A DNA stretch of 63,249 nt from an uncultured Caryophanales bacterium (lineage in GTDB: Bacteria > Bacillota_I > Bacilli_A > RF39 > UBA660), in the NCBI GenBank assembly GCA_947648915.1, contig CANSPQ010000005.1:1-63249 (forward strand), in the 5' to 3' direction. Position numbers and translations under genes: made by a program. Positions 54,880-63,249 of the stretch are shown piece by piece (positions within the stretch are counted from its first letter, which is position 1; each line of letters starts with the position of its first letter). The notes under the pieces are model-generated. The model was not told the origin of the DNA, ran no database searches, and saw nothing but the letters and a program-made list of their open reading frames with translations.

Positions 54880-54880
54880 G

Positions 54881-54909
54881 TTTACAAGCAGGTTTATTTC
54901 CGGTATAAT
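54881..54909 (+). promoter_or_regulatory. Promoter ahead of the frameshifted small gene
   Basis: TTTACA (54881-54886), 17 bases, perfect TATAAT (54904-54909). It starts a unit beginning at ATG 54936. Confidence 0.65.
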
Positions 54910-54935
54910 CAATGTAATGAAGGAAGGATATTAAG

Positions 54936-55252
54936 ATGCAAGAAAATCAAACTTTAGATTTCAAAAACAACAAATGCAAGTAAGAATTCAAAATTTGGAG
55001 GTTCTACTTCACAAGTATCATAATATAATACAAGATGCCAATGACTTTCAAACATTAATGGAAGCGCAGAATTTAATACTACAGATTAAACCAATTTTAG
55101 AATCCTTACAACAGTTGCAATATCGTTGTGCATCATATGTTGCAATTGTTGTAAGGAGAAAGACAAAAATAGTTGCATTCTCTCATATTTTATATTATAC
55201 TAATAACAGAAAAACGAAGAAGAAGAGTAGTAATTTTGAGATGTCATATTAG
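54936..55252 (+). pseudogene. Small helical protein gene with an apparent frameshift
   Basis: GGAAGGA leads to ATG 54936 (MQENQTLDF), but this frame stops after 15 codons. The next frame, from about 54957, continues as FQKQQMQVRIQNLEVLLHKY with a long helical stretch (QTLMEAQNLILQIKPILESLQQLQ). One missing or extra base near 54957 joins them into a 100-residue coiled-coil-like protein. The last third overlaps the T-box promoter (55173-55201) and may not be coding. Either a decayed gene or a sequencing slip. Confidence 0.45.
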
Positions 55253-55400
55253 AGACAAAGTGGTTGGTGAAAACTTTGGGATGAACAAAATGAACTTGCT
55301 TTGGAGTTCCTAAAAGGCGTAGACATGCGTTAAATGTAAGAGAGCATAAGTATTATGAATTAAGGTGGTACCGCGGATATTCCGTCCTTAAACATAATGC
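55173..55400 (+). promoter_or_regulatory. T-box leader (specifier CUU, Leu) with its promoter
   Basis: The promoter TTGCAT (55173-55178) and TATACT (55196-55201) has a 17-base spacer. The leader has the T-box AAGGTGGTACCGCGG (55362-55376), and a specifier CTT (55295-55297, Leu, then a purine) just before the CTTTG arm of stem I. The terminator pairs TTATG/TTAAGG with CCTTAA/ATAAT, followed by T (about 55354-55396). Controls the membrane protein gene and leuS together. Confidence 0.9.
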
Positions 55401-55424
55401 TTTTTTGTGTGAAGAGGTGAATTT

Positions 55425-55778
55425 ATGAAAGAAATGTTATTTTATGGAATTGTTTTTATCATTCTTTATTTGAGTTATGTTTTATTTGTGATTATTCGTA
55501 AAAAGAAATTGACCCAATTTCGTAACAATACCTATGTCAAATATTTAGAAAATGTATATCATTTAGATATGAGTACCATATCTATCAAGGGACTCGCACA
55601 TGTGATTGCCTTAGCGAATGCAACCATTATTACTGTAACTTTGTGTGTTGTTGGAATGACAAATAATCTATTACTTAAAATGTTACTTGCTTTTGCGGTT
55701 TTAATTCCGTTTCAATTATTGGTATATCATATCATTGGAAAAAGTTATCAAATCAAACATAAAAGGAAGGAAGATTAA
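55425..55778 (+). CDS. Small membrane protein in the leuS operon
   Basis: The 117 residues have three likely membrane helices (about 5-24, 57-76 and 80-105), a basic stretch ([12 protein letters not shown]) and a Lys-rich tail. No family recognised. It lies between the leucine T-box and leuS, 2 bases before the leuS start, so its synthesis should rise when leucine is scarce. A role in leucine or peptide uptake is conceivable but not shown. Confidence 0.65.
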   Translation: MKEMLFYGIVFIILYLSYVLFVIIRKKKLTQFRNNTYVKYLENVYHLDMSTISIKGLAHVIALANATIITVTLCVVGMTNNLLLKMLLAFAVLIPFQLLVYHIIGKSYQIKHKRKED

Positions 55779-55780
55779 TT

Positions 55781-58597
55781 ATGTATAATTTTAAAGAAAC
55801 TGAAAAAAAGTGGCAAAACTATTGGGAAGAAAATGAAACATTCAAAACCGATGTATGGGATTTTTCAAAACCAAAATTCTATGCATTAGATATGTTTCCT
55901 TATCCATCAGGCGTAGGGTTACATGCAGGGCATCCAGAAGGATATACGGCAACTGATATTGTAACACGTATGAAAAAAATGCAAGGATATAATGTGTTAC
56001 ACCCAATGGGCTGGGATGCTTTTGGTTTACCTGCAGAACAATATGCAATTAATACAGGAAATCATCCAGAACAATTTACACTTGATAACATTAAAACATT
56101 TAAGGGACAATTAAAATCACTTGGTTTTGCCTACGATTGGAAAAGAGAAATATCGACAACTGATCCAACTTACTATAAATGGACACAATGGATTTTTAAG
56201 CAACTATATTTAGATGGTTATGCCAAGTATATTGATATGCCTGTTAATTGGTGTGAAGAATTAGGAACTGTGCTATCCAATGATGAAGTGATTGATGGGA
56301 AAAGTGAACGTGGTGGATATCCAGTTGTTCGTAAGAATATGAAGCAATGGGTTATGGATATTCCTGCCTATGCGGAAAAATTATTGAATAACTTAGATGA
56401 TCTAGATTGGCCTGAATCTACCAAAGAAATTCAAAGAAATTGGATTGGAAAATCAGTGGGTGCTTTAGTAGATTTTAAAGTGGCGAATACCCATCACACA
56501 TTTACTGTATTTACAACACGCTGTGATACTTTATTTGGAGCAACTTATTGTGTCTTATCTCCAGAACATAAAATTGTAAATGAAATTACAACAGAGGAAC
56601 AAAAAGAAGCGATAGAAGAATATCAAAGAATCTGTGCGACCAAATCAGAATTAGAAAGAACAGAACTGAATAAAGATAAAACAGGTGTATTTACAGGAGC
56701 TTATGCAATTAATCCTGTGAACAATAAAGAAATTCCTATTTGGATTTCAGACTATGTACTCGCAGCTTATGGAACAGGAGCCATTATGGCGGTACCTGCA
56801 CATGATGATAGAGACTATGAATTTGCGAAAAAATTCAATATTCCAATCATTCAAGTTCTTGAAGAGGAAACAGGAGAGACAAAAGAAAATGAATCTCAAA
56901 AAAATAGTATTGTTGCGATTGTGCATGATCAGGAAACGGATCAGTATTTAACCATTAATTGGCATCAATTGGGTGGACGATTATTTATAGGTGGAACGAT
57001 AAAAGAAGGAGAAACACCATTAGAATGTGCGCTTCGTGAAGTTGCCGAAGAAACTGGATATACAGATATTGAACAGTTAAAAGAAACTTTTAAAATTAGA
57101 CATCATTATTATGCACATAATAAAGATAAGTATTTTCAAATTGAATGTACAGGTTTTCTATTTGAATTAAAAAGTCATAATAAACAAACTCAAAATCTGG
57201 ATGATGATGAAGAATTTGATGTAGAATGGGTTTCTAAGGATGTAGCACTTGAAGAAATCAAGGATGCATTGCATCTCAAAACATTTGAATATACCGAAAA
57301 TGGTGGTGCGATGACAGGGGATGGAATTCACATCAATTCTGAATTTTTAAATGGACTTTATAAAGAAGAAGCAATCCAAAAAATGATTGCTTGGTTAGAA
57401 GAACACCATGTTGGAAAAAAACAGATTAATTATAGATTGAGAGATTGGATTTTTGCTCGTCAACGTTATTGGGGAGAACCAGTTCCAATTGTGCATATGG
57501 AGGATGGAACAGATCACGTCTTAGAAGATGAAGAACTTCCATTAATATTACCAAAGATGGATGATTATAAGGGTAGAAATGGCAAAGCGCCTTTGGAGAA
57601 TGCAGAAGAATGGAAACATGTTGAAATAGATGGGATAGAAGGTATTCGGGAAACATCTACTATGCCAGGAAGTGCTGGTTCTAGTTGGTATTTCTTAAGA
57701 TACATTGATCCAAATAATGAAGATGCAATCGCAGATCCTAAACTTTTGAAACACTGGTTACCAGTTGATTTATATGTTGGTGGTCCAGAACATGCGGTTG
57801 GACATTTATTGTATTCAAGATTTTGGAATGAATACTTGTATGATAAAGGAATTGTTCCAGTGAAAGAACCATTCCAAAAATTAGTACATCAAGGTATGAT
57901 TTTAGGAGCTAATGGAATCAAGATGGGAAAAAGATATCCTGAATATGTAGTGAACCCAAGTGATGTAGTGGAAAGTCATGGTGCAGATGCCTTACGTTTG
58001 TATGAAATGTTTATGGGGCCATTACAAGCAGATAAACCTTGGAGTCAAACGGGATTAGACGGTTCTAAAAAATTCTTGGATAGAGTTTATCGTATTTTTG
58101 AAGAAGGAAAAATGGTGGAAGAAACTACACCTGAATTAGAAAAAGTCTATCATCAAACCGTTAAGAAAGTTACCAATGATTATGAGACACTTAACTTTAA
58201 TACTGCAATTAGTCAAATGATGATTTTTATCAATGCAGTATATAAAGAAGATAAAATATCAAGAGAATATGCAGAAGGTTTTATTCAATTACTAAATCCA
58301 GTTTGTCCACATATGACAGAAGAAATATGGCATACATATTTAGGTCATGATGAAACAATTGCAGTTTCCACTTGGCCTACTTATGAGGAATCAAAAACAG
58401 TGGAAGATACCTATGAAATGATTGTGCAAGTAAATGGAAAAGTAAGAGGAAAAATAGAAGTATCTACAAGCACTACGAAAGAAGAAATGGAAACACTTGC
58501 AAAAGATATCCCGAATGTCAAAATACATTTAGAAGATAAAGAAATTATAAAAGTAATTACGGTTCCTAAAAAGTTAGTTAATATTGTTGTGAAGTAA
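55781..58597 (+). CDS. leuS: Leucyl-tRNA synthetase with an embedded Nudix domain
   Basis: Charges tRNA-Leu. HIGH appears as HAGH ([16 protein letters not shown]) and KMSKS as KMGKR ([10 protein letters not shown]). The CP1 editing domain is marked by [19 protein letters not shown] and [22 protein letters not shown]. Directly after this, at about residues 366-505, a Nudix domain is inserted, with a complete Nudix box at 405-427 (Gly405, Glu411, Arg419-Glu420, Glu423-Glu424, Gly426). The normal LeuRS sequence resumes at [16 protein letters not shown]. Length is 938 compared with about 805 for Bacillus. Under a leucine T-box. Confidence 0.95.
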   Translation: MYNFKETEKKWQNYWEENETFKTDVWDFSKPKFYALDMFPYPSGVGLHAGHPEGYTATDIVTRMKKMQGYNVLHPMGWDAFGLPAEQYAINTGNHPEQFTLDNIKTFKGQLKSLGFAYDWKREISTTDPTYYKWTQWIFKQLYLDGYAKYIDMPVNWCEELGTVLSNDEVIDGKSERGGYPVVRKNMKQWVMDIPAYAEKLLNNLDDLDWPESTKEIQRNWIGKSVGALVDFKVANTHHTFTVFTTRCDTLFGATYCVLSPEHKIVNEITTEEQKEAIEEYQRICATKSELERTELNKDKTGVFTGAYAINPVNNKEIPIWISDYVLAAYGTGAIMAVPAHDDRDYEFAKKFNIPIIQVLEEETGETKENESQKNSIVAIVHDQETDQYLTINWHQLGGRLFIGGTIKEGETPLECALREVAEETGYTDIEQLKETFKIRHHYYAHNKDKYFQIECTGFLFELKSHNKQTQNLDDDEEFDVEWVSKDVALEEIKDALHLKTFEYTENGGAMTGDGIHINSEFLNGLYKEEAIQKMIAWLEEHHVGKKQINYRLRDWIFARQRYWGEPVPIVHMEDGTDHVLEDEELPLILPKMDDYKGRNGKAPLENAEEWKHVEIDGIEGIRETSTMPGSAGSSWYFLRYIDPNNEDAIADPKLLKHWLPVDLYVGGPEHAVGHLLYSRFWNEYLYDKGIVPVKEPFQKLVHQGMILGANGIKMGKRYPEYVVNPSDVVESHGADALRLYEMFMGPLQADKPWSQTGLDGSKKFLDRVYRIFEEGKMVEETTPELEKVYHQTVKKVTNDYETLNFNTAISQMMIFINAVYKEDKISREYAEGFIQLLNPVCPHMTEEIWHTYLGHDETIAVSTWPTYEESKTVEDTYEMIVQVNGKVRGKIEVSTSTTKEEMETLAKDIPNVKIHLEDKEIIKVITVPKKLVNIVVK

Positions 58598-58724
58598 TAA
58601 TAGTAAAAAATGAACGAAAGAGGAAAAAAGTCCTCTTTCTTTCTTGAATTAAGTAAAATTAAATAGTATACTATAGGTAAGGTAGTTGAATACGTAATAG
58701 ATGTATTCCAATAAGGAGGAACAA

Positions 58725-59066
58725 ATGAAAAAACAAATAATTATAATTGTAACATTTATCACATTAGCAGGCATACTAACAGGATGTGGGAAGAAAGAAT
58801 CAAAAGAAGAATTGATTGGAAAGTGGACAACAAAATATGAACTGGGAATGTATGGCGAAATTACTCAGACATATGAATTCCAAAAAGACAAGACATGCAA
58901 GAAAACATTGATTACAGATATGGTAATTGAAAACAGTTGTACCTATGAGAAAAAGGATAATACAATAGAAATTACATATAGTGATGGAAAAACAGATTCC
59001 CTTAATTATCGAATGGAAGAAGATAAATTAATCCTTGGTGGATATACACATACAAAAGAAGATTAA
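58725..59066 (+). CDS. Small lipoprotein
   Basis: 113 residues with a signal ending in LTGC and GKKESKEELIGKWTTKYELG, the beginning of a lipocalin-like or DUF5640-type beta domain. AAGGAGGA precedes ATG 58725. Own unit between leuS and trmB. Function unknown. Confidence 0.75.
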   Translation: MKKQIIIIVTFITLAGILTGCGKKESKEELIGKWTTKYELGMYGEITQTYEFQKDKTCKKTLITDMVIENSCTYEKKDNTIEITYSDGKTDSLNYRMEEDKLILGGYTHTKED

Positions 59067-59178
59067 ATTATGTTAAGGAACAGATTACAATCTGTTCTTT
59101 CCATTTTTGACTAATTCATTTTTTGGAAAAAAGGAATAATTATGGTATACTAGTTATGGTTAATTAAGGAGGATTAAA

Positions 59179-59808
59179 ATGCGTTTACGAAATATAAAAG
59201 GTGCGAAAGAAACTGTATTGCAATCTCCTTATATTGTAGAAAATCCTACATTGCATTGTAGAAATTGGGCTTCTTGTTTTTCAAATGACAATCCAATTCA
59301 CATAGAAATCGGAATGGGTAAAGGAAAATTTCTAATAGAAAAGGCAATTCGTTACCCCAATATTAATTTTATTGGAATTGAAAAATATTATAGTGTATTA
59401 GTTAAGGCAGTTCATCAGTTAGAACTACAAAAACTCCCTAATTTAAAAATAATTTCTATGGATGCAAAAGATATTGATCAGATATTTGATAAAGAGATAG
59501 AAACTGTTTATCTAAATTTCTCAGATCCTTGGCCTAAAAATAGACATGAAAAAAGAAGATTAACGAGCTTTCATTTTTTAAAAGAATATGATTCCATTTT
59601 CAAAGAGAAAAAACATATTATTATGAAAACAGATAATCGAAAACTATTTGAATATTCTATTATATCTTGTACAAATTATGGATATCAAATTAGACAGATT
59701 TCCCTTAATTTATATGATGATAAATTAGAAGATAATATTGCAACTGAATATGAGATTAAATTTTCAAACAAAGGCTATCCTATTTATCAAATGGAAATTG
59801 AAAAATAG
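59179..59808 (+). CDS. trmB: tRNA (guanine-N7-)-methyltransferase
   Basis: Methylates G46 of tRNA using SAM. The 209 residues contain HIEIGMGKGKFLIEKA (SAM loop), NFIGIEKYYSVLVKAV, LNFSDPWPKNRHEKRRLTS (the catalytic and signature region) and TEYEIKFSNKGYPIY at the end. AAGGAGG lies before ATG 59179. The length and all motifs are regular. Confidence 0.95.
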   Translation: MRLRNIKGAKETVLQSPYIVENPTLHCRNWASCFSNDNPIHIEIGMGKGKFLIEKAIRYPNINFIGIEKYYSVLVKAVHQLELQKLPNLKIISMDAKDIDQIFDKEIETVYLNFSDPWPKNRHEKRRLTSFHFLKEYDSIFKEKKHIIMKTDNRKLFEYSIISCTNYGYQIRQISLNLYDDKLEDNIATEYEIKFSNKGYPIYQMEIEK

Positions 59809-59892
59809 CTTTACAATAAGTAGACGTCATTTTTGAAAAATACTTTTGCAAATTGAAATAATTTGATATACTGATAGTAAGAGTGGTGAAAG

Positions 59893-60513
59893 ATGAAAAA
59901 ATTAATAATTTTACTCCTGTGCATATTGGCAACAGGTTGCACAATTGTTAGAATCGATACGAGTAGTATTGATAATATTTTGTCTGTAGTACTCTCAAAG
60001 GAAAATAATTTATATAATCAAGTTGGAAAAGGATATAAATACTATGTTCCAAGAGGTGTATCCTATATGGATACAGATGAACTCAATGATAAATTATATT
60101 CAAATGGAGTGTATTATTACCTTTATATTGATGCAGTTTCCTATTTTTATAAAATAAAAATGGATTACCAAGAGAAAGATAATTTATATTATTCGAAAAA
60201 GATAGAAGGTTCAAAAGAAGGTTATTTAGAAATTACAAAAGAAAATGACAAATATCGCATTGATTTTATGTATAATTATGCAAAAATAGAAGCATTAGTA
60301 AATAAGAATGAGATAGAAAATGTTATTTTAAATGCATCTTATATTTTATCTACTGTAAAATTTAATGATAATGTGATTGAACTAATGTTACAAGAAGATT
60401 ATCTTACGAATCGTGAGGAAAAATATGATATATTTGCTTCCAAGAATCCCGAGTCATCAATTACAGGTGAAACATATGATGCGGATATAGAAGCAGAAAA
60501 TAATGAAAATTAG
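59893..60513 (+). CDS. Lipoprotein of unknown function
   Basis: 206 residues: a hydrophobic signal with a lipobox LATGC at residue 16, then a soluble mixed alpha/beta domain rich in Tyr (YYLYIDAVSYFYKIKMDY). No family recognised. It is followed 12 bases later by a GTG-started gene, and the run to YtxH (62265) looks like one operon with an envelope role. GAGTGGTGAAAG is a weak ribosome binding site. Confidence 0.7.
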   Translation: MKKLIILLLCILATGCTIVRIDTSSIDNILSVVLSKENNLYNQVGKGYKYYVPRGVSYMDTDELNDKLYSNGVYYYLYIDAVSYFYKIKMDYQEKDNLYYSKKIEGSKEGYLEITKENDKYRIDFMYNYAKIEALVNKNEIENVILNASYILSTVKFNDNVIELMLQEDYLTNREEKYDIFASKNPESSITGETYDADIEAENNEN

Positions 60514-60525
60514 AGGTGATGTATA

Positions 60526-61548
60526 GTGGGTTTAATGGATAAATTTAAAAATCTATTTACGGAGGAAGTTGAAGAGGAAGACGTAAAACCGATTAAAAAA
60601 GAGGTTAGACATGTAGAGATTCCTTCTCCAAAAAGGGAAACAAGGGAGATTAAGACAGCATCAGTTAGTGAAAAGATATCTGATAGTGTTGCTGTTAATA
60701 AAGAAGAGAAAATTTCTTTTCCTCTTTATTTTGATGATAAAGATTTTGATGATTTAGAAAAACCAAAAAAGGAGCAAAGCCCTGTTAAAAAAGAAATACC
60801 AAAATCAGGAGCTTATCAGGGAGCAAAGATTCAAAAGGTGGAACAACGCAGATTTGAAGCTTCCCCAATTATTTCACCAGTATATGGAGTTTTAGATAAA
60901 AACTATAGAAAAGAGGATATTCCTACACGTAAAGAACAACCAGATGATTATACTAGAAGACCCAAAAGAATAACAGTGGACGATATTCGCAATAAAGCTT
61001 TTGGTACATTAGAGGATGATTTAGAGGATACTTTATTTGGAAATAAATCTATTTTGTTTAATGACATAGAAGAATCTGCAATCGAAAAGCCAGTAGAAAC
61101 AGGAATTGATATATTTGGCGAATTGCAATATGAAGAAGAATCTAAATCAACTATAGAAGATAATGATATTGTAAAGAATGCTATATTAGAAGATACTCAA
61201 GATTCTAGTAGCAATGGTTCATTTGCACCCAATGAAGAAGATATGGATGAAGATACCATACTACTTGCAAAACAATTAGAAGAACAAAAGAAAAAGTTAG
61301 AAGAGATTAATGAGTATATCAATGAAAGTTCTGCAGAAGATATTATAGATGAAATTCAAATGAAACATGCGGAGGAACAAACAATAAAAGAAGAAAAACC
61401 TGTTGTTGAAGAACCATTAGAGGAAACAAGTAAAGAAGAATCAAAACAAGTGAATGAACAACTAGATGAAGAAACATCGGAAGATTTAACTGAAAGTGAA
61501 TTACTGAATTTAGTAGATGCAATGTATGAGAAAAGGGATGAAGAATAA
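60526..61548 (+). CDS. Acidic, largely disordered protein with an amphipathic N-terminus
   Basis: 340 residues. MGLMDKFKNLFTEE resembles the SepF-type membrane-binding amphipathic helix. A conserved-looking block (RRFEASPIISPVYGVLDKNY) lies at about 106-126, and most of the rest is Glu/Asp/Lys-rich and likely disordered, with a helical segment (LLAKQLEEQKKKLEEINEYI) near 243. No family recognised. A GTG start at 60526 follows AGAGGTGATG. It overlaps the next ATG by one base. A membrane-linked scaffold for division or envelope is a guess. Confidence 0.65.
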   Translation: MGLMDKFKNLFTEEVEEEDVKPIKKEVRHVEIPSPKRETREIKTASVSEKISDSVAVNKEEKISFPLYFDDKDFDDLEKPKKEQSPVKKEIPKSGAYQGAKIQKVEQRRFEASPIISPVYGVLDKNYRKEDIPTRKEQPDDYTRRPKRITVDDIRNKAFGTLEDDLEDTLFGNKSILFNDIEESAIEKPVETGIDIFGELQYEEESKSTIEDNDIVKNAILEDTQDSSSNGSFAPNEEDMDEDTILLAKQLEEQKKKLEEINEYINESSAEDIIDEIQMKHAEEQTIKEEKPVVEEPLEETSKEESKQVNEQLDEETSEDLTESELLNLVDAMYEKRDEE

Positions 61549-61847
61549 TGGAATGTGTTAATACAGTATTTCCAATCATATTATATATACTAGGTGCAGT
61601 ACTATTAATTGTTCTAATTATATTTATAATTAAATGTATGGGTACCTTGAAAAAAATCAATACAGTTGTAGATGATGTCAGTAATAAGGCGGGAAAATTG
61701 GATGGTGTATTTAGTTTAATTGATAATACAACAGATGTGATTTCCAATGTTGGTGATAAAGTGATTGATTTTATTACTGGAGCTGTTACTGGGTTATTTT
61801 CTCATAAAAGAAAAAAGAAAGTGGAGGAGGAAGAAAATGAAGAATGA
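61548..61847 (+). CDS. DUF948 (YtxG-like) membrane protein
   Basis: 99 residues: one N-terminal helix (about 7-28), then KKINTVVDDVSNKAGKLDGVF, the DUF948 pattern of short helices. Usually found next to YtxH, as here. The stop lies inside the start region of the YtxH gene (10 bases of overlap), so translation is coupled. Confidence 0.8.
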   Translation: MECVNTVFPIILYILGAVLLIVLIIFIIKCMGTLKKINTVVDDVSNKAGKLDGVFSLIDNTTDVISNVGDKVIDFITGAVTGLFSHKRKKKVEEEENEE

Positions 61848-62265
61848 TAAACAAACGAAAAGGAAAAAAGGAGTTGGAAAGTTACTAGCTGGAGTTGCAA
61901 TTGGAGCTGGGTTAGGTGTTTTATTCGCACCAAAAAAAGGTTCTGATACTAGAAAAGAATTGAAACAAAAATTTGATGAAATGTTAAAAAAAGTGAAAGA
62001 TTTAGACAAAAAAGAAGTGAAAGAAAATATTGAGAACAAAATCTATGAAATTAAAGAGAGTTTGTCTGAGTTAGATAAGGAAAAAGTAGTTAAAATTGCA
62101 AAGAAGAAAGCAAAAGATATTCAAAATATGGCTGAAGAATTGGTAGAGTATGCAGTGGAAAAGGGAACGCCAGTTTTAGAAAAAGCAGCAGAGGCAATTC
62201 GTGAAAAAGCAATTGATGTAACAAAAGAAGTATTAAATAGATTAGAAAAAACAGAAGAAAAATAG
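61837..62265 (+). CDS. YtxH domain protein
   Basis: 142 residues: KGVGKLLAGVAIGAGLGVLFAPKKGSDTRKELK is the YtxH domain (glycine-rich helix plus APKKGSDTR), followed by a Lys/Glu-rich helical tail. GGAGGAGG just before ATG 61837 supports the start over an earlier in-frame codon. In Bacillus ytxG-ytxH belong to the general stress regulon. Ends 8 bases before leader copy C. Confidence 0.85.
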   Translation: MKNDKQTKRKKGVGKLLAGVAIGAGLGVLFAPKKGSDTRKELKQKFDEMLKKVKDLDKKEVKENIENKIYEIKESLSELDKEKVVKIAKKKAKDIQNMAEELVEYAVEKGTPVLEKAAEAIREKAIDVTKEVLNRLEKTEEK

Positions 62266-62273
62266 ATTATAAA

Positions 62274-62333
62274 ATAGTTTGCGAGTAGGAAGTGTTAGCT
62301 ATTTGTAAACGAGGGAGGGGTAACCCTCTTTTT
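62274..62333 (+). ncRNA. Structured leader RNA, copy C
   Basis: ATAGTT (62274-62279) pairs with AGCTAT (62297-62302, one G-U) and GTTTGC (62277-62282) with GTAAAC (62305-62310, one G-U). Immediately after, GAGGG and CCCTC with five T form the best of the three terminators. Compared with copy A the loop between helices is shorter. It directly follows the YtxH gene and precedes a stub of a pilin gene. Confidence 0.6.
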
Positions 62334-62439
62334 AGTGGTGTAAAGAAAGGAGTAAAAGAATTGAAAGTAGGAAAATAAAGTGATAGACTAAGTATAAGAA
62401 AGAATAAAGAAATACAAAATAGAATAAGGAGTGAATAAA

Positions 62440-62475
62440 ATGAAGAAAAAAGGATTTACACTCTCAGTCAGATAG
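62440..62475 (+). pseudogene. Stub of a prepilin-like gene
   Basis: AAGGAGTG and ATG lead into MKKKGFTLSVR and a stop after 11 codons. GFTL is the prepilin processing region, but the hydrophobic helix and all else are gone, and the spoVS terminator begins where it should continue. With copy B it shows the family has lost members by deletion. Confidence 0.65.
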
Positions 62476-62505
62476 CAAAAAATCCTCCAAATAATGGGGG
62501 ATTTT
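62476..62505 (-). terminator. Terminator of spoVS
   Basis: Read on the minus strand, AAATCC-CC and GG-GGATTT pair (one mismatch) around seven bases and are followed by T. It abuts the pilin stub. Confidence 0.8.
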
Positions 62506-62511
62506 GAATAT

Positions 62512-62772
62512 TTATCTAGCTTCTACAATTAATTTAATTGCAGTTCTTTCTTCTCCATCAATTACAATATCTGTAAATGCTGGAATACATACTAAATTTT
62601 TACCACTTGGTGCCACAAATCCACGTGCAATGGCAATTGCTTTAATTGCTTGATTAAGTGCTCCTGCGCCAATTGCTTGAATTTCAACAGATCCTTTTTC
62701 TCTAAATACATTTGCGAGTGCTCCTGCAACTGAATTTGGATTTGATTTTGCTCCAACTTTAAGTGTTTCCAT
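62512..62772 (-). CDS. spoVS: Stage V sporulation protein S
   Basis: A small Alba-like protein of 86 residues, almost identical in pattern to SpoVS throughout (LKVGAKSNPNSVAGALANVF, IGAGALNQAIKAIAIARGFVAPSG, IPAFTDIVIDGEERTAIKLIVEAR). It acts in spore coat or septation timing in Bacillus and likely binds nucleic acid. AAGGAAG precedes the ATG on the minus strand. A terminator follows. Confidence 0.97.
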   Translation of the reverse strand: METLKVGAKSNPNSVAGALANVFREKGSVEIQAIGAGALNQAIKAIAIARGFVAPSGKNLVCIPAFTDIVIDGEERTAIKLIVEAR

Positions 62773-62893
62773 AAATATATCTTCCTTTCTGATTACATTA
62801 AATTCTATGAAGAGAAAACTAAAATATGTATTGTTTTAAAATGAAATAATAAAAATAGGAAGAACATTATGAAACTGTGTTATTTTGTAGATT

Positions 62894-63240
62894 TTAACTA
62901 AGTTTTCTGTAAACGATTTCTTTTGCTCTATAAACTTGTTCATTTGTTATAGAATCTAATAGATTTACGGGATTTTCATTATTTTTATTTATTACTATTC
63001 TGCTAAAATATTCTATTAATTCTTTATGGAAACCTATACTTTCTAAATAATTTAAATAATTATAGAATTTATCTATGCTTAAATTATTAATATTACAACC
63101 ATATAAATAATTTAATATTATTATAATATAGCAATATATATCTGTATTTTCATCTGCTACTATGTGAGCTGATACATCATCTTTTACTATTTTATAGTTA
63201 GTGTAGAATAAGTGTGGAGATATAGAACCTAAAAAATAGA
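62894..63240 (-). pseudogene. Reading frame without start at the window edge
   Basis: About 115 codons run on the minus strand (FYFLGSISPHLFYTNYKIVK to EQVYRAKEIVYRKLS) with a normal stop, but an in-frame TAA lies just upstream at about 63241-63243 and no start codon is found between. It is therefore the end of a broken gene, or a frameshifted one continuing beyond the window. No family recognised. Confidence 0.4.
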
Positions 63241-63249
63241 ATTATAACT

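Overview
The window looks like a chromosomal segment of a low-GC, probably anaerobic, endospore-forming member of the Bacillota (Bacilli/Erysipelotrichia-like or a related uncultured gut lineage). Supporting signs are very AT-rich DNA, strong GGAGG or GGTGA ribosome binding sites, T-box leaders, SepF, DivIVA, SmpB and RNase R, pyruvate:ferredoxin oxidoreductase and rubrerythrin (anaerobic life), and several sporulation genes (a SpoIIAA-like protein with a sporulation-type sigma factor, SpoVAC-VAD-VAE, a SpoVB-like flippase, SpoVS, a YjcZ-like peptide). UGA is used as stop and UGG as Trp, so the code is standard. No phage, IS element, CRISPR array, rRNA or tRNA gene was found; the one stable RNA gene is tmRNA.

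Layout. 1-2.6 kb: a structured RNA leader, a large prepilin-like surface protein and a lipoprotein. 2.6-6.5 kb: a spoIIAA-like gene and a sigma factor with no spoIIAB between them, then spoVAC-VAD-VAE. 6.6-16.4 kb: smc, a membrane thioredoxin, an Rpn-family nuclease, an ABC-F protein, tiny coat-like or membrane peptides, peptide deformylase, an FtsW/RodA/SpoVE protein and an FkbM methyltransferase. 16.4-24.7 kb: rubrerythrin, PFOR, a DHH protein, a GNAT enzyme behind an attenuator-like leader, a penicillin-binding/beta-lactamase-fold protein, sepF and divIVA. 24.7-38.3 kb: T-box-ileS, yfhO, recG, a U32 peptidase and the trans-translation set rnr-smpB-ssrA. 38.3-40.8 kb: an apparent accessory insert directly after ssrA (Gfo/Idh/MocA oxidoreductase plus radical SAM protein). 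40.8-50.7 kb: nagZ, DUF1292, nfeD-SPFH, a CPBP protease, a second Rpn copy, a second RNA leader with a broken pilin gene, a spoVB-like gene, dinB, a candidate type I toxin-antitoxin locus and an unknown gene. 51-63.2 kb: pyk, a GH31 enzyme, a frameshifted small gene, T-box-membrane protein-leuS, a lipoprotein, trmB, an envelope-type operon ending in YtxG/YtxH-like proteins, a third RNA leader with a pilin stub, spoVS and a headless reading frame at the edge.

Most noteworthy: (i) a short RNA element, a predicted H-type pseudoknot followed by a terminator-like hairpin, occurs three times, each time ahead of a prepilin N-terminus (one intact gene, two remnants); (ii) leucyl-tRNA synthetase carries a complete Nudix domain inside its CP1 editing region; (iii) isoleucyl-tRNA synthetase has the altered GLHH (GXHH) signature in place of HXGH; (iv) a compact 30-residue membrane peptide faces a perfect antisense promoter, like a type I toxin-antitoxin pair; (v) a SpoIIAA-like protein has lost the phosphorylatable serines and its partner kinase gene is absent.
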